From Antrihabitans stalactiti (lineage in GTDB: Bacteria > Actinomycetota > Actinomycetes > Mycobacteriales > Mycobacteriaceae), in NCBI RefSeq assembly GCF_012932915.1, contig NZ_VCQU01000014.1:1-64000 (forward strand): a DNA stretch of 64,000 nucleotides, in the 5' to 3' direction. The translations under genes and the position numbers were made by a program. How positions within the stretch are numbered: the stretch's first letter is position 1; the number at the start of each line of letters is the position of its first letter. A model generated the notes under the pieces. It was not told the origin of the DNA and made no database searches. It was given only the letters and a program-made list of their open reading frames with translations. This document shows, in pieces, positions 51,494 to 60,625 of this stretch.

Positions 51494-51545
51494 GTGACAC
51501 CGATACTGCCGCCACCGCTTGGGTGGAAGTTCGTGGCGACTTCGT
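51494..51545 (+). pseudogene. Possible remnant of a RES toxin start
   Basis: Four bases after the antitoxin-like gene, a GTG opens a frame reading VTPILPPPLGWKFVATS and then stops. A start of this kind (a proline run immediately behind the antitoxin) is common in RES toxin genes. The following bases do not give a recognisable RES domain in any frame, so this is a tentative call. Confidence 0.25.
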
Positions 51546-52211
51546 AGGTGGCGTCGGCGAAAGCTGGCGCCACCTCTATCGGTCTTCCCCAATTCGTCAG
51601 ACGAACTGGGGGAGCGCACGCGGGTGACCCCGCGCGGCCGACGGCGAACGCGTCGCATGTCGACGTGTCAAGTTTATCGGGTGCTGACAATCGACGCGGC
51701 GATCCGCGACAGCGGCGCCGGGGACATCGTCTTTCGCCCCATAAGACCCTTCGCATAGCTACGAGCGCTCAACCCTTGGCCGTTGAAATTCGTTGTGCAC
51801 GAGCATCTATCGTGGTGATCGCGCAACCGGCGCGCCTAGCGCACTGGTGACGAAAGCGCGTCCCTCGATTTCTCTCGATGGTGCCTTTCCGAGGGTTCCG
51901 TCCGCGCAGCAACAGATTTAGAATGATCATCAATCGGTCACCACAATCGAACCGTGCCCCGGCGTGGGTGCGGCAGCTGGATCGTCGGACGCGTACGACG
52001 AGCGACCCGCTAACCGATGCCCACAGGTGGTGGCCCTCTTCGGTAGATGCCTCTGAAATGTCGAAAGACACCGATTGCCGTCGGTGTCTTTCAGGTCGAT
52101 CGCCAGGAACCCGCTGTCGCTGACGTCTGTGCAGGAGGAGATCTGCACTCATGACGATACTCCCGTTTTCCCGTCCCGCACCAGCCCTTCGCCGGGTGGA
52201 AGAGGGGTGAT
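51546..52211. other. Stretch without a supported gene
   Basis: Open frames on both strands here lack ribosome binding sites and domains. The stretch holds the hairpin at 52063-52092 and presumably the left end of the recombinase/transposase trio, whose boundary I could not define. Confidence 0.4.
52063..52092 (+). terminator. Hairpin upstream of the recombinase/transposase trio
   Basis: A perfect 12-bp stem, GAAAGACACCGA and TCGGTGTCTTTC, closes on a 6-base loop. It may be a terminator insulating the trio, or part of the element end. Confidence 0.5.
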
Positions 52212-53156
52212 GTGGTCGTGTCGGCATATGCGCGTGGCGGTGACGATCCGGACTCGATCATGTTGCGTGTCAGTTCGTTTCGACCGCGAAGTATCGATGA
52301 TGCGGTGTGGCTGGCGATCGGACCGTGGGTGCGCGCGACCACGCTAACGTCGCGGCCTGTGTTGGCCACCCAGGCCGCGTCGTCGTTGAAAGCGCTGGCG
52401 CGATTCGCTGCCTGGGCGGTCGGGCAAGGGATGGTCCTCGAGACCGAGACCGTGTTGAGTCCGGAGGTGTTGGAGCGGTACCGGCTCACCGGGATGCGGC
52501 CACTGGTCGCCACCTCACGATCGGCGGAGACGTCGCGGCTGCGGCGGATCGCCCGAACGGTGACCACGTCGACGCCGTGGCCACCGCCGCTGGACAGCTC
52601 CCCGCGCGGGCCACTGTCCCCGCCCTACACCGCAACGGAGGTGACGCGATTCTGGGACGTTGCACATCGGCAGCGCAGTCTGTTTCGTCGGCACGCCATG
52701 ACGGCTGTGCTCGCGCTGACCCTCGGTGCCGGTGCCCGGTCGGGGGAGTTGTTCACCGTCACCGAGGCGGACGTGGTCGACATCGAGTCGACGACCGCTC
52801 TGCGGCTCGGGTCTCCGGTGCGAGTGGTGCCGGTGCGTCACGACTGCGTGCGACCGTTGCGGCGGGTGTGCGCTGCAGCAGGCGGTGAGCCGTTGGTGGT
52901 GTCACGACGCGAGGGCCGTGATCAGGCCGCAGCCTTGGTGGGGTCGTTCGACATGCCCCGCGATGTGCCGCATCTGACTGTGGCGCGATTGCGATCGACA
53001 TGGTTGGCATCGGTGTTGACCGATCTGTCAGTGCCGGAAGTGTTCGCGGCCGCAGGAATCGTCAGCGGCAAAGCCTTCTCGGACCTCGTCGCCTATCTCC
53101 CTGCATCGGAGCTCGGTTCGCCCGGATGGCGCAGCCTCGTCGGGGGCGGGTCGTGA
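52212..53156 (+). CDS. Tyrosine-recombinase-like protein with altered active site (1)
   Basis: This 314-residue protein has the overall layout of a tyrosine recombinase. The first catalytic Arg is kept (GAGARSGEL, about residue 177) and the basic strand region is RVVPVRHD. The HxxRH box is VARLRSTW, so both histidines are replaced while the Arg remains. A Tyr in VAYLPASE lies near the usual nucleophile position. It starts at a GTG and overlaps the next gene (GTGA). It is a paralogue of that gene. Catalysis is doubtful; DNA binding is likely. Confidence 0.65.
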   Translation: MVVSAYARGGDDPDSIMLRVSSFRPRSIDDAVWLAIGPWVRATTLTSRPVLATQAASSLKALARFAAWAVGQGMVLETETVLSPEVLERYRLTGMRPLVATSRSAETSRLRRIARTVTTSTPWPPPLDSSPRGPLSPPYTATEVTRFWDVAHRQRSLFRRHAMTAVLALTLGAGARSGELFTVTEADVVDIESTTALRLGSPVRVVPVRHDCVRPLRRVCAAAGGEPLVVSRREGRDQAAALVGSFDMPRDVPHLTVARLRSTWLASVLTDLSVPEVFAAAGIVSGKAFSDLVAYLPASELGSPGWRSLVGGGS

Positions 53157-54088
53157 TGGCTGCCCGCACCGCGGAGGAGATCCTCGCGCAGTACACGCCG
53201 CAGATGTCGGCCGAAAGGTGGTCGCAGATCGGGCCGTTCGTGCGGTCGGTGATCTCCGAGGCATACCCGGCGCCCGAGCGAGCAAAGGTGTCGGGAAACC
53301 GGATAGGGGTCGTCGCCGGACTGGTGTCGTGGGCACTCGATCAAGGACTGCCGTTGGATGTGGAGCAGATCTTCGCCCCGGCGACGGTGAACCGGTACGC
53401 GGTCACCGTTCCGGGGTTCGCAGAAACGTCGCGGTCCTCGCGGCGGACGTTGTTGACCACCGTCTCGCGTCGGGTCACCCGCCGGGCTCCGTGGGAGCCG
53501 CGCCGTGACCCGCTCGATTCCCGCAGCACCCCGTTTCCCTACACCGACGCCCAGGCACGGTGGCTGGTGGAATGCGTTGACATGCAGCGCACCTCGCTCC
53601 GATATCGAGGTCTGGGCACCGCTGTTGTGCTCGGTCTGGGGGCTGGATTGCGGACCGCGGAGATGGTTGGTGTCCTGGGGACCGACGTCACAGTTCGAAA
53701 CCCGCACCTGCTGGTGACAGTCACGGGCGAACAGCGTCCACGGACCGTGCCCGTGGCCGACCGGTACGGACCGCTACTGGCCGAGCTGGCACGGAATGCG
53801 AAGAGTGAGCCGCTGTTTCGGGCGCCGCCGATCCCACGCATCGAGTTCGTGCCAAATCTGTTGCACCGCTGCGAGATTCCCGAACCGTTGCGGCCGGTTA
53901 CGGTGGCCCGGATGCGAGCGACGTGGGCTGTCGCATTGCTGACAACTGTGCCGATGCCGACCTTTCTGCGGTTGGCCGGCTACAACGATATCGATCAGAT
54001 TCGAGGCCTGCTTCCCTACATTCCCGCTGCCGGTCCACAACTTTCACGCGACGAACTCGACCACATCACGCAGGCGGTCCTGCCATGA
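53153..54088 (+). CDS. Tyrosine-recombinase-like protein with altered active site (2)
   Basis: This 311-residue paralogue of the preceding protein keeps GAGLRTAEM (first Arg) and RPRTVPVAD (basic strand). It has VARMRATWA in place of HxxRH, and LLPYIPAAG with a Tyr at the same offset as in the first protein. Start is the GTG at 53153, inside the previous stop, or the ATG 3 bases on. The stop overlaps the ATG of the DDE transposase. Conserved changes in both copies imply a distinct subfamily rather than random decay. Confidence 0.65.
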   Translation: MMAARTAEEILAQYTPQMSAERWSQIGPFVRSVISEAYPAPERAKVSGNRIGVVAGLVSWALDQGLPLDVEQIFAPATVNRYAVTVPGFAETSRSSRRTLLTTVSRRVTRRAPWEPRRDPLDSRSTPFPYTDAQARWLVECVDMQRTSLRYRGLGTAVVLGLGAGLRTAEMVGVLGTDVTVRNPHLLVTVTGEQRPRTVPVADRYGPLLAELARNAKSEPLFRAPPIPRIEFVPNLLHRCEIPEPLRPVTVARMRATWAVALLTTVPMPTFLRLAGYNDIDQIRGLLPYIPAAGPQLSRDELDHITQAVLP

Positions 54089-55728
54089 CCGCCCCAACCC
54101 AGCCGTTGCATGCCGTCACCGCCGATGTGAACCGGACCGAATCATGGCAGTGGCACCGCGTTCTCGCCGTGGTGCAGCAGTGCACGGCGCGCCGATTCGT
54201 GGCCGGTGTGTTCGAGCATCGCCGCGGCGCGCATCGCGTTCTGACAACCGACGCGTTCCTCGCGGCCTACCTGACACACTCGTTCCTGGTCAAAGACAAC
54301 CTGCATCAAACCCAGATCACGAACACGATCCGCGGCTGGACCCCGTCGCAACGCATCGCGGTCGGGTTGGCGCCGGACGCGGTGATCACCTACAAGATGG
54401 TCACCGACGGACTCGCCCGCCTGGGTCGGGCGTGCGAAAGCGCGACCTACCCGGACTGGGACGCTGCACGGTTCGCTCAGTCGCTGCTCGACGCCTCGCT
54501 GCAGGGCCATTCACCGACAGGTGCTGTCGCGTTGGACTCCACCGACATCGAGACCTGGGGGCGGATCCGCTATCGCAAACCGCTCGTCGACGCTGACCCC
54601 GACACGCCTGCGAGGCCCGACCACTCGGACCTGCCGCACATACCGGACGCACCGAAAGGGCACGACGGCCGCTACATCTACACCCGCGATCCCGATGCCC
54701 GCATGGGCTGGCGCAGCGCGTCGCAAGGGGAGCAAAACCACTTCTGCGGCTACGACGCGCACGTCATCACCGACGTGCCAGCATCACCCAAATCCGCGGA
54801 ACGGCCGGTCCCGCACGTGGCGCGCACGCTGTGTCTGGCACCTGCCGGTCGCCACAAAGGTGTCTGCGGAATCACCGCGCTCGATGCTCTTCCGCCGCTA
54901 CCGCCGCCGCAAGAACTGATCGCAGATCGCGCCTACAACTTCACCCGACCGACCACCTTCACCATCCCCGCCTGGCAGCGCGGTTTCACCACCATCTACG
55001 ACCTGCACCCCAACCAGCGCGGCCGCCGCCCCGGGCCGGTCGCCGGCACCCAATGGATCGACGGCACCCTCTACACCACCTGCCTGCCCGAAGGGTTGGT
55101 CGACCTCGCACCCCTGACCCGCGACATGACAACCGAACAGCGCGCCGAAATCGAGCGACTGCATCAACTGCGCGGCGCATACGCATTCACCCCACACGGC
55201 TCCCGCGACCCGGACGGTCGACGTCGCTATCGGGGACCCGCCGTCACCCACCCCAGCATTCGGAGTCCGAAGGCGCCGCGGTCGATGCGCGAAGACTTCC
55301 GCAAACCCACCGTCTACTGCACGGGCGACACCGCATGTGGATGCGCAATCACCGTCACCCTCTACGACACCGACGAGCCCAATCTGCGGATGCCGATGCA
55401 GCACGGCACTCGGGAATGGGAAGACAGCTACTACCGGCGCGAAGGAATCGAGTCCCTGTTCGGTGACTTGAAAGGCAACCGACTCGACCTCCACCGTGGC
55501 GCGATCCGCGGTTACGGACTGACCCGCTACACACTGCTGCTCGGTTTCGCACTCGCCACCATGAACATGGCAATCCTGCGGGACTGGCACGCCAAACGAC
55601 ACCGACTCGACCCGTGGGGGAAGGTCCTCGGCGAACCATCGCCACCGGTTCGCCGAGACCGACATCCCGCGACCGGGCGTCGACCATCGCGGTCTACTCG
55701 ACGCACCACCCAGCGACCCGATCGATAA
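54085..55728 (+). CDS. DDE transposase (DDE_Tnp_1-like)
   Basis: This 547-residue transposase has visible catalytic acids: Asp in VALDSTDIETWG (about residue 153), Asp in ELIADRAYNF (about 280) and Glu in YRREGIESLFGDLKGNRLDL (about 455). The last matches the Y-(2)-R-(3)-E signature of IS4/IS1182-like groups. A Cys-rich insert (CTGDTACGC) lies before the Glu. The ATG overlaps the stop of the second recombinase-like gene. It is the third member of a translationally coupled trio. I could not find terminal inverted repeats by eye. Confidence 0.78.
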   Translation: MTAPTQPLHAVTADVNRTESWQWHRVLAVVQQCTARRFVAGVFEHRRGAHRVLTTDAFLAAYLTHSFLVKDNLHQTQITNTIRGWTPSQRIAVGLAPDAVITYKMVTDGLARLGRACESATYPDWDAARFAQSLLDASLQGHSPTGAVALDSTDIETWGRIRYRKPLVDADPDTPARPDHSDLPHIPDAPKGHDGRYIYTRDPDARMGWRSASQGEQNHFCGYDAHVITDVPASPKSAERPVPHVARTLCLAPAGRHKGVCGITALDALPPLPPPQELIADRAYNFTRPTTFTIPAWQRGFTTIYDLHPNQRGRRPGPVAGTQWIDGTLYTTCLPEGLVDLAPLTRDMTTEQRAEIERLHQLRGAYAFTPHGSRDPDGRRRYRGPAVTHPSIRSPKAPRSMREDFRKPTVYCTGDTACGCAITVTLYDTDEPNLRMPMQHGTREWEDSYYRREGIESLFGDLKGNRLDLHRGAIRGYGLTRYTLLLGFALATMNMAILRDWHAKRHRLDPWGKVLGEPSPPVRRDRHPATGRRPSRSTRRTTQRPDR

Positions 55729-56217
55729 CTGTCCAGCCCCGCACCGGAATCCCCCGCGATTTCGGCGGGCACACACGCCCTGCCACCGGTCCGAGGCGTG
55801 AACATGCCGATTGTCCGCGCAAATTCGAGGACCTGACACCCAGTACATAGCCAGATCACCGCACACGCGAGCCCCGCCCAACGCTGCACAGTCGGCACGC
55901 GTCGACAGCAAACCACCCACCCGGGCAATACGGACTAATTGGACTCGAATAGGTGAACTTGAACCCCTGATAAGGGGAAACACCCCATCCAGGTTAGTTT
56001 CCCTATTCGGCTCGGCCAGGAACGGCAATCAGAACGGTCATTCCCAGTCGGGGTGGGCACACGTTAGGCGCCTTGCTGGGCACAATTGGATGAACGCGAA
56101 TTCACCGCGTCGTGGGAGCGGAAAACTGTTGATGCTGCTAAGACGTGATGTCGGCGAGCTTCTCAGCGACGCGTGCCACCGAACAACGGCGACCTGGTCG
56201 ATCTTCCCGAGGTTTGT
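55729..56217. other. Gene-free stretch behind the transposase
   Basis: About 490 bases have no supported gene. There is a small hairpin (CCCCT/AGGGG around 55966) and an AT-richer section at 55930-56010. The right end of the transposase element should lie here. Confidence 0.4.
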
Positions 56218-56496
56218 TTATGCGAGTCTGCGCCGCAGGTCGTCGGGGTAGTCGCGGTAGGCGGCTGCGACTTCATCGAGGTAGACCAGGGCGGGGAAGT
56301 CGATGACCAGTTGATGGTCGGCCAGGAACCGTGCGGTGTGTTCGACAACGCGCTGTTCGTCACCGGGGTTGAAGCCGAGTTCAGCCAGTACGTCGGGGTC
56401 GACAACGAACTGGGACTCGGCGGTGTCGCCGTGGTCATCGATGCGGACATGGTATTCGTGGTCAATGACGAGTTCGATATTCAGGTGCTCGGGCAT
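56218..56496 (-). CDS. Small acidic hypothetical protein
   Basis: A 92-residue acidic protein beginning MPEHLNIELVIDHEYHVRI. I do not recognise its family. It reads as a compact alpha/beta domain, with SQFVVDPDVLAELGFNPGDE in the middle. The ATG at 56496 has GGAG upstream; longer in-frame starts exist but add unconvincing sequence. It stands alone between a transposase and the aconitase gene. Confidence 0.55.
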   Translation of the reverse strand: MPEHLNIELVIDHEYHVRIDDHGDTAESQFVVDPDVLAELGFNPGDEQRVVEHTARFLADHQLVIDFPALVYLDEVAAAYRDYPDDLRRRLA

Positions 56497-56856
56497 GTCT
56501 TCGCGCTCCGTATCGGTATCGGGTGGGGCGTCAGTGCTGATGGGTTGTCGGTGTGTCGTCGGGCCGGTGAGCGGGACGAACAGGGTCGATCTGGGGGCGC
56601 AGATGCGTTCGGTTGTCGATTCGATGACTGACCCCAACACGCGGTCCTGGCCATAACTGAAGGCCGCAACAATGCCCCAGAATCCGCCGTGTTCGACGAC
56701 AAACTCGTGTCGCACGCAGGACTGGTTCCGGTGATGACGCGGGCGAGCGATCCGGACTGCCGGGACTGCTGATCGAGAAGGCGAATATCACGACACCGCG
56801 GACCCGTCGGGGTCGGCCAACCACGTTCCGCCGGTGGTCATGTCGGGGCGGCCTTG
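56497..56856. other. Gene-free stretch
   Basis: I see no supported gene, repeat or RNA in this interval on either strand. Confidence 0.4.
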
Positions 56857-58809
56857 CTACTTCGCGGTACGTTGCCACGGGATCAGCCCGCCTGCCGACA
56901 CCATCGCGACCTGCCGGGCAGACAACCGGTGCCGGGTCGTGAAATGTTCGTCGCGGGTTGCGTTGTGCACAGTAATCTCGGCGCCGGACTCGATTCCGTG
57001 GCGCAGGTCGTCGAGGATGAGGATGTCGCCCTGGCTGATTTTCTCGTAGTCGGCGGTATCGGTGAATTCCAATGCGAGCACCCCGAAGTTCGCCAGGTTC
57101 TGCCAGTGGATGCGGGCGAACGACACCGCGAGGACCGCACGCAGTCCGAGGTAGCGCGGTGCGATGACTGCATGCTCGCGGGAGGACCCCTGCCCGTAGT
57201 TGGCGCCACCGACGACGATGTGTCCGCAGCCGTCCTTGTCGGCAAGCGCCCGCTGGGCATAAGTGTCGTCGATCTGGCCGAAGGTGAACTCGGCCAGTTT
57301 GGGGATGTTGCTGCGGTAGGGCAACACTCGTGCTCCGGCGGGCAGTATCTCGTCGGTGGAGATGTCGTTGCCGACTTTGAGTGCGACCGGTGCTTCGATC
57401 CGGTCCGGGAGCGGCGAGAAGTCGGGCAACGAGGAGATGTTGGTGCCCTTCACCAACACGGCCCTAGGGGTGTCCTCGGCCGGCGGCGGTTCCAGCATGG
57501 CTGTGTTCACGCTGGAGACGGTCGGCAGTTCGAGGTGCGGGTAATCGATACCGAGCAGTTGCGGCAGGTCCCGAGGGTCGGTGATCTGTCCGGTCAGTGC
57601 TGCTGCTGCGGCGGTTTCGGGGGAGCACAGATACACCGAATCCTCGCGCGTGCCGGACCGTCCTGGGAAGTTTCGCGGCATGGTTCGCAGGCTGTTGCGT
57701 CCGTTCGCCGGTGCCTGCCCCATGCCGATGCACCCCATGCAGCCGGATTGGTGCAGTCGAGCGCCCGCGCCGATCAGCGAGAAGGTGGCGCCCATCTTGG
57801 TGAGATCCTGCAGGATCTGCCGTGAACTGGGGTTGACGTCGAAGGACACCCGAGGATGGGTCTGTCGCCCGGCCACGATGGCAGCGGCCATGGCGAAGTC
57901 GCGCAACCCCGGGTTGGCGGACGAGCCGATCACCACTTGGTCCACGTCACGTCCGGCCACTTCACGCACAGTCACGACGTTGCCTGGTGAGCTGGGCAGC
58001 GCGATCAACGGTTCGATCGCCGACAGGTCGATGTCGTCGGTGATGTCGTATTCGGCGCCGTCGTCGGCGAGCAGTTCGACGAAGTCGGCTTCGCGCTGCT
58101 CGGCCCGCAGGAATGCCAGTACTTGGTTGTCGGCCGGAAAGACGGTGGAGGTGGCACCCAACTCGGCACCCATATTCGCGATCACGTGGCGGTCCATGGC
58201 GGTCAAACCGGCGAGTCCCGGTCCGTGATATTCGATGATCCGGTTTACTCCGCCGTTGACACCGTGACGCCGCAGCATCTCCAGGATGACGTCCTTGGCG
58301 CTGACCCAGTCCGGCAGTTCACCGCGCAGGCGCACGCCCCAAATCTCTGGCATCCGCAGGTGGATGGGGTTCCCGGCGATTGCCATAGCGACCTCGATCC
58401 CACCGAGACCGATGGCGAGCATTCCCAGCGACCCTGCCGCCGGGGTGTGGCTGTCGGAACCGACGAGGGTCTTGCCGGGGCGACCGAAACGTTGCATGTG
58501 CGTCGGATGCGACACTCCGTTGCCTGGCTTGGAGTACCACAGCCCGTATCGCTGGCACGCCGAGCGCAGGAACGCGTGATCTTCTGCGTTTTTGCTGTCG
58601 GCCTGCAGGAGATTGTGGTCGACGTACTGCACCGACACTTCGGTGTGCGCGTGGTCGAGGTCGAGTGCCTCCAATTCCAGCATGACCAGGGTGCCGGTGG
58701 CGTCCTGAGTCAGCGTCTGGTCGATGCGCAGGGCGACTTCTTGTCCTGCCGTCATCTCACCGGACACCAGATGTGCGGCGATCAGTTTCTGTGCGACGTT
58801 GCGTTGCAT
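56857..58809 (-). CDS. Aconitate hydratase-family protein with a Cys-to-Ser iron-sulfur ligand
   Basis: This 650-residue monomeric aconitase-type protein has the LeuC-like part (VGSDSHTPAAGSLGMLA, CMGCIGMGQAPANG) and a C-terminal swivel domain (VGNDISTDEILPAG, NYGQGSSREHAVIAPRY). The position that normally reads GSCTN, carrying the first cluster cysteine, reads IGSSANPGLRD, so one of three ligands is Ser. The other two Cys are kept. It may hold an altered or labile cluster or a different metal, or belong to a specialised subfamily. The ATG at 58809 has GGGAG upstream. It is not next to other TCA-cycle genes. Confidence 0.85.
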   Translation of the reverse strand: MQRNVAQKLIAAHLVSGEMTAGQEVALRIDQTLTQDATGTLVMLELEALDLDHAHTEVSVQYVDHNLLQADSKNAEDHAFLRSACQRYGLWYSKPGNGVSHPTHMQRFGRPGKTLVGSDSHTPAAGSLGMLAIGLGGIEVAMAIAGNPIHLRMPEIWGVRLRGELPDWVSAKDVILEMLRRHGVNGGVNRIIEYHGPGLAGLTAMDRHVIANMGAELGATSTVFPADNQVLAFLRAEQREADFVELLADDGAEYDITDDIDLSAIEPLIALPSSPGNVVTVREVAGRDVDQVVIGSSANPGLRDFAMAAAIVAGRQTHPRVSFDVNPSSRQILQDLTKMGATFSLIGAGARLHQSGCMGCIGMGQAPANGRNSLRTMPRNFPGRSGTREDSVYLCSPETAAAAALTGQITDPRDLPQLLGIDYPHLELPTVSSVNTAMLEPPPAEDTPRAVLVKGTNISSLPDFSPLPDRIEAPVALKVGNDISTDEILPAGARVLPYRSNIPKLAEFTFGQIDDTYAQRALADKDGCGHIVVGGANYGQGSSREHAVIAPRYLGLRAVLAVSFARIHWQNLANFGVLALEFTDTADYEKISQGDILILDDLRHGIESGAEITVHNATRDEHFTTRHRLSARQVAMVSAGGLIPWQRTAK

Positions 58810-58914
58810 GTCCGGGCTCCCGCCAATTACTGCTGTCGAAGAATGCCACTACCCACGATCCGCCCGGCTGTTCTCCAGACAGCCGGCGCTCGGTTGCTGT
58901 TGTTGACGAATCGG

Positions 58915-59823
58915 CTACTGGTCCAACGCGAATCGGGCGTCTTGGAAGTCGATCCCGCGTGCGTTGTCGGGAATAAGCGTCTGGTGGGGGATCGGCCGGT
59001 CGCCGTTCGAGGCGGCGGCGGACGGGACGGTCTGTGCCCCCGTTGCCCGCGCGTCAATGCCTGAGTCGGGTGGGGTCGCTCGTTCCAGGAAGCGAAGCAA
59101 TTCGACGGGGAACGGGAGTACGAGGGTGGAGTTCTTCTCCGCTGCGACCTCGACCACTGTTTGCAACAGCCGCAGTTGCAACGCTGCTGGGTGCTCGGTC
59201 ATGGCTTCGGCGGCCAGGGCGAGCTTCGCCGATGCTTGCAGTTCACCATCGGCAGTGATGACGCGGGCCCGCCGCTCGCGTTCGGCCTCGGCTTGGCGCG
59301 ACATCGACCGTTTCATCGAGTCGGGCAACGTGACGTCTTTGATTTCGACACGGTCGATCTGCACACCCCAACTCAGGGCGGGGCTGTCGATCATCAGCTC
59401 GAGGCCTTGGTTGAGCCGCTCCCGGTTCGACAGCAGGTCGTCGAGGTCGCTCTTGCCGATGATGGACCGCAGGGAGGTCTGCGCGACCTGGCCGATCGCG
59501 GATTCGTAGTCCTGTACATCGACGGCTACTCGCACCGGATCGATGACGTTGAAATAGACGACCGCGTCCACGCGGACGGTGACGTTGTCACGGGTGATGC
59601 CGTCCTGCGCGGGAACCGGCATGGTGATGATTTGCATGTTGACCTTCACCAGCCGGTCGGCAAGGGGGACCAGCAGCATCAGACCCGGGCCGCGTACCTG
59701 CGGTTGGACCCGCCCGAACCGGAACACGACGCCCCGTTCGAACTGTTTGACGACGCGGATGTTGGTGCCCAGCCATAGCAAGGCGAGCGCGATCGCTGCG
59801 GACGACGCGTAGAGGATGATCAT
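58915..59823 (-). CDS. SPFH/band-7 membrane protein (slipin/stomatin-like)
   Basis: This 302-residue protein has one N-terminal membrane segment (residues 3-22), the SPFH domain (VVKQFERGVVFRFGR through VQIDRVEIKDVTLP, about 25-175) and a helical coiled-coil tail (MSRQAEAERERRARVITADG). Slipins form oligomeric scaffolds in membrane microdomains. The ATG at 59823 has GGAG spaced 6 bases upstream. No NfeD-type partner is adjacent, which is unusual for slipins; the upstream neighbour is a hypothetical gene. Confidence 0.88.
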   Translation of the reverse strand: MIILYASSAAIALALLWLGTNIRVVKQFERGVVFRFGRVQPQVRGPGLMLLVPLADRLVKVNMQIITMPVPAQDGITRDNVTVRVDAVVYFNVIDPVRVAVDVQDYESAIGQVAQTSLRSIIGKSDLDDLLSNRERLNQGLELMIDSPALSWGVQIDRVEIKDVTLPDSMKRSMSRQAEAERERRARVITADGELQASAKLALAAEAMTEHPAALQLRLLQTVVEVAAEKNSTLVLPFPVELLRFLERATPPDSGIDARATGAQTVPSAAASNGDRPIPHQTLIPDNARGIDFQDARFALDQ

Positions 59824-59883
59824 TGTCTTCTCCAAATCTGTTCATGCTCACTGCTTTTGACGCACTCTGGACGTGGCTCCTTG

Positions 59884-60366
59884 TCAACCGATGGAAATCT
59901 GAGCTTCGGCTGGAGCGCCGCCGGGCAGACGTGACCGCGGTACGCGACTGGAGTGAGTGTCTCGGCAGCTGTCGCTCCGCGACCGCATCCGCGTAACACC
60001 GACCACGGGCCTTGGGTGTGCCGGACTCGTTGCGGGTCCGGCCGGAACAACGCTCGCGTTCCTTAGATCCCGACAGACGATCTGCTGGCGCGCGAGGGCG
60101 ACGAGCGGCGGAAATGGTGGTGAGGTTTGTACCGCCGGTGCACGTTGGCGGGTGTCGATCTGCGCCGCGTCGAGCACACGCGGACTCCACTGCACAGACA
60201 TCGTCAGCGCCACCGCGAACAGTAACTTCCGTATTCGGTAGCGGGAGTGGAGGTCAGGCGCGGGGGTCGGAGAGAGTCCGTGAAAGAACCGAAGCAGAGC
60301 TGGCTCGCCCACCAGTAGCCGTTCAGGCGACGGAACGAGGGGTTCTTGCTCGAATCTTTCCAACAC
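59884..60366 (-). CDS. Hypothetical protein upstream of the slipin gene
   Basis: A 160-residue frame starts at a GTG with GGGAGG spaced 6 bases upstream, better than most starts in this window, and opens MLERFEQEPLVPSPERLLV. There is one moderately hydrophobic stretch (KLLFAVALTMSVQW). The C-terminal half is Arg/Pro-rich and looks non-native, so a frameshift may have extended it. No family recognised. The palindrome at 60423-60437 lies upstream and would regulate it. Confidence 0.4.
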   Translation of the reverse strand: MLERFEQEPLVPSPERLLVGEPALLRFFHGLSPTPAPDLHSRYRIRKLLFAVALTMSVQWSPRVLDAAQIDTRQRAPAVQTSPPFPPLVALARQQIVCRDLRNASVVPAGPATSPAHPRPVVGVTRMRSRSDSCRDTHSSRVPRSRLPGGAPAEAQISIG

Positions 60367-60422
60367 GACATACCTCCCGGACTCGTCCCGGCGAGGTGGT
60401 CGTCGGGCTCAGCACCCATCTG

Positions 60423-60437
60423 TATCGTATCACGATA
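60423..60437. promoter_or_regulatory. Palindromic operator candidate
   Basis: TATCGTATCACGATA is a 6-bp-arm palindrome with a 3-base centre in an AT-rich patch, about 57 bases upstream of the GTG at 60366. The regulator is unknown. Confidence 0.45.
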
Positions 60438-60625
60438 TAAAATTGGGTGTAGTCACGCCCGGGTGTGCCAGTTCGGCATCCGTTTCCAGCTACCCAGGCA
60501 GCAACGAAGGCTGCGGGCAGGGGGTTGCGGCTACTTGTGTTGTGTGACAGTGGCGAGGATGCGTCGCCGAACGATCCGACTCCCGCATCAAGCGCGATAG
60601 GGGCCGGACTCGGAGCTTGGCAGGT

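Noticed and set aside
51769-52227. Minus-strand open frame of 152 codons left of the recombinase trio
   Set aside because: No ribosome binding site or domain, and it includes a strong hairpin; coding is not supported.
54898-56028. Minus-strand open frame of 376 codons opposite the DDE transposase
   Set aside because: The transposase catalytic motifs on the plus strand are complete; this frame has none.
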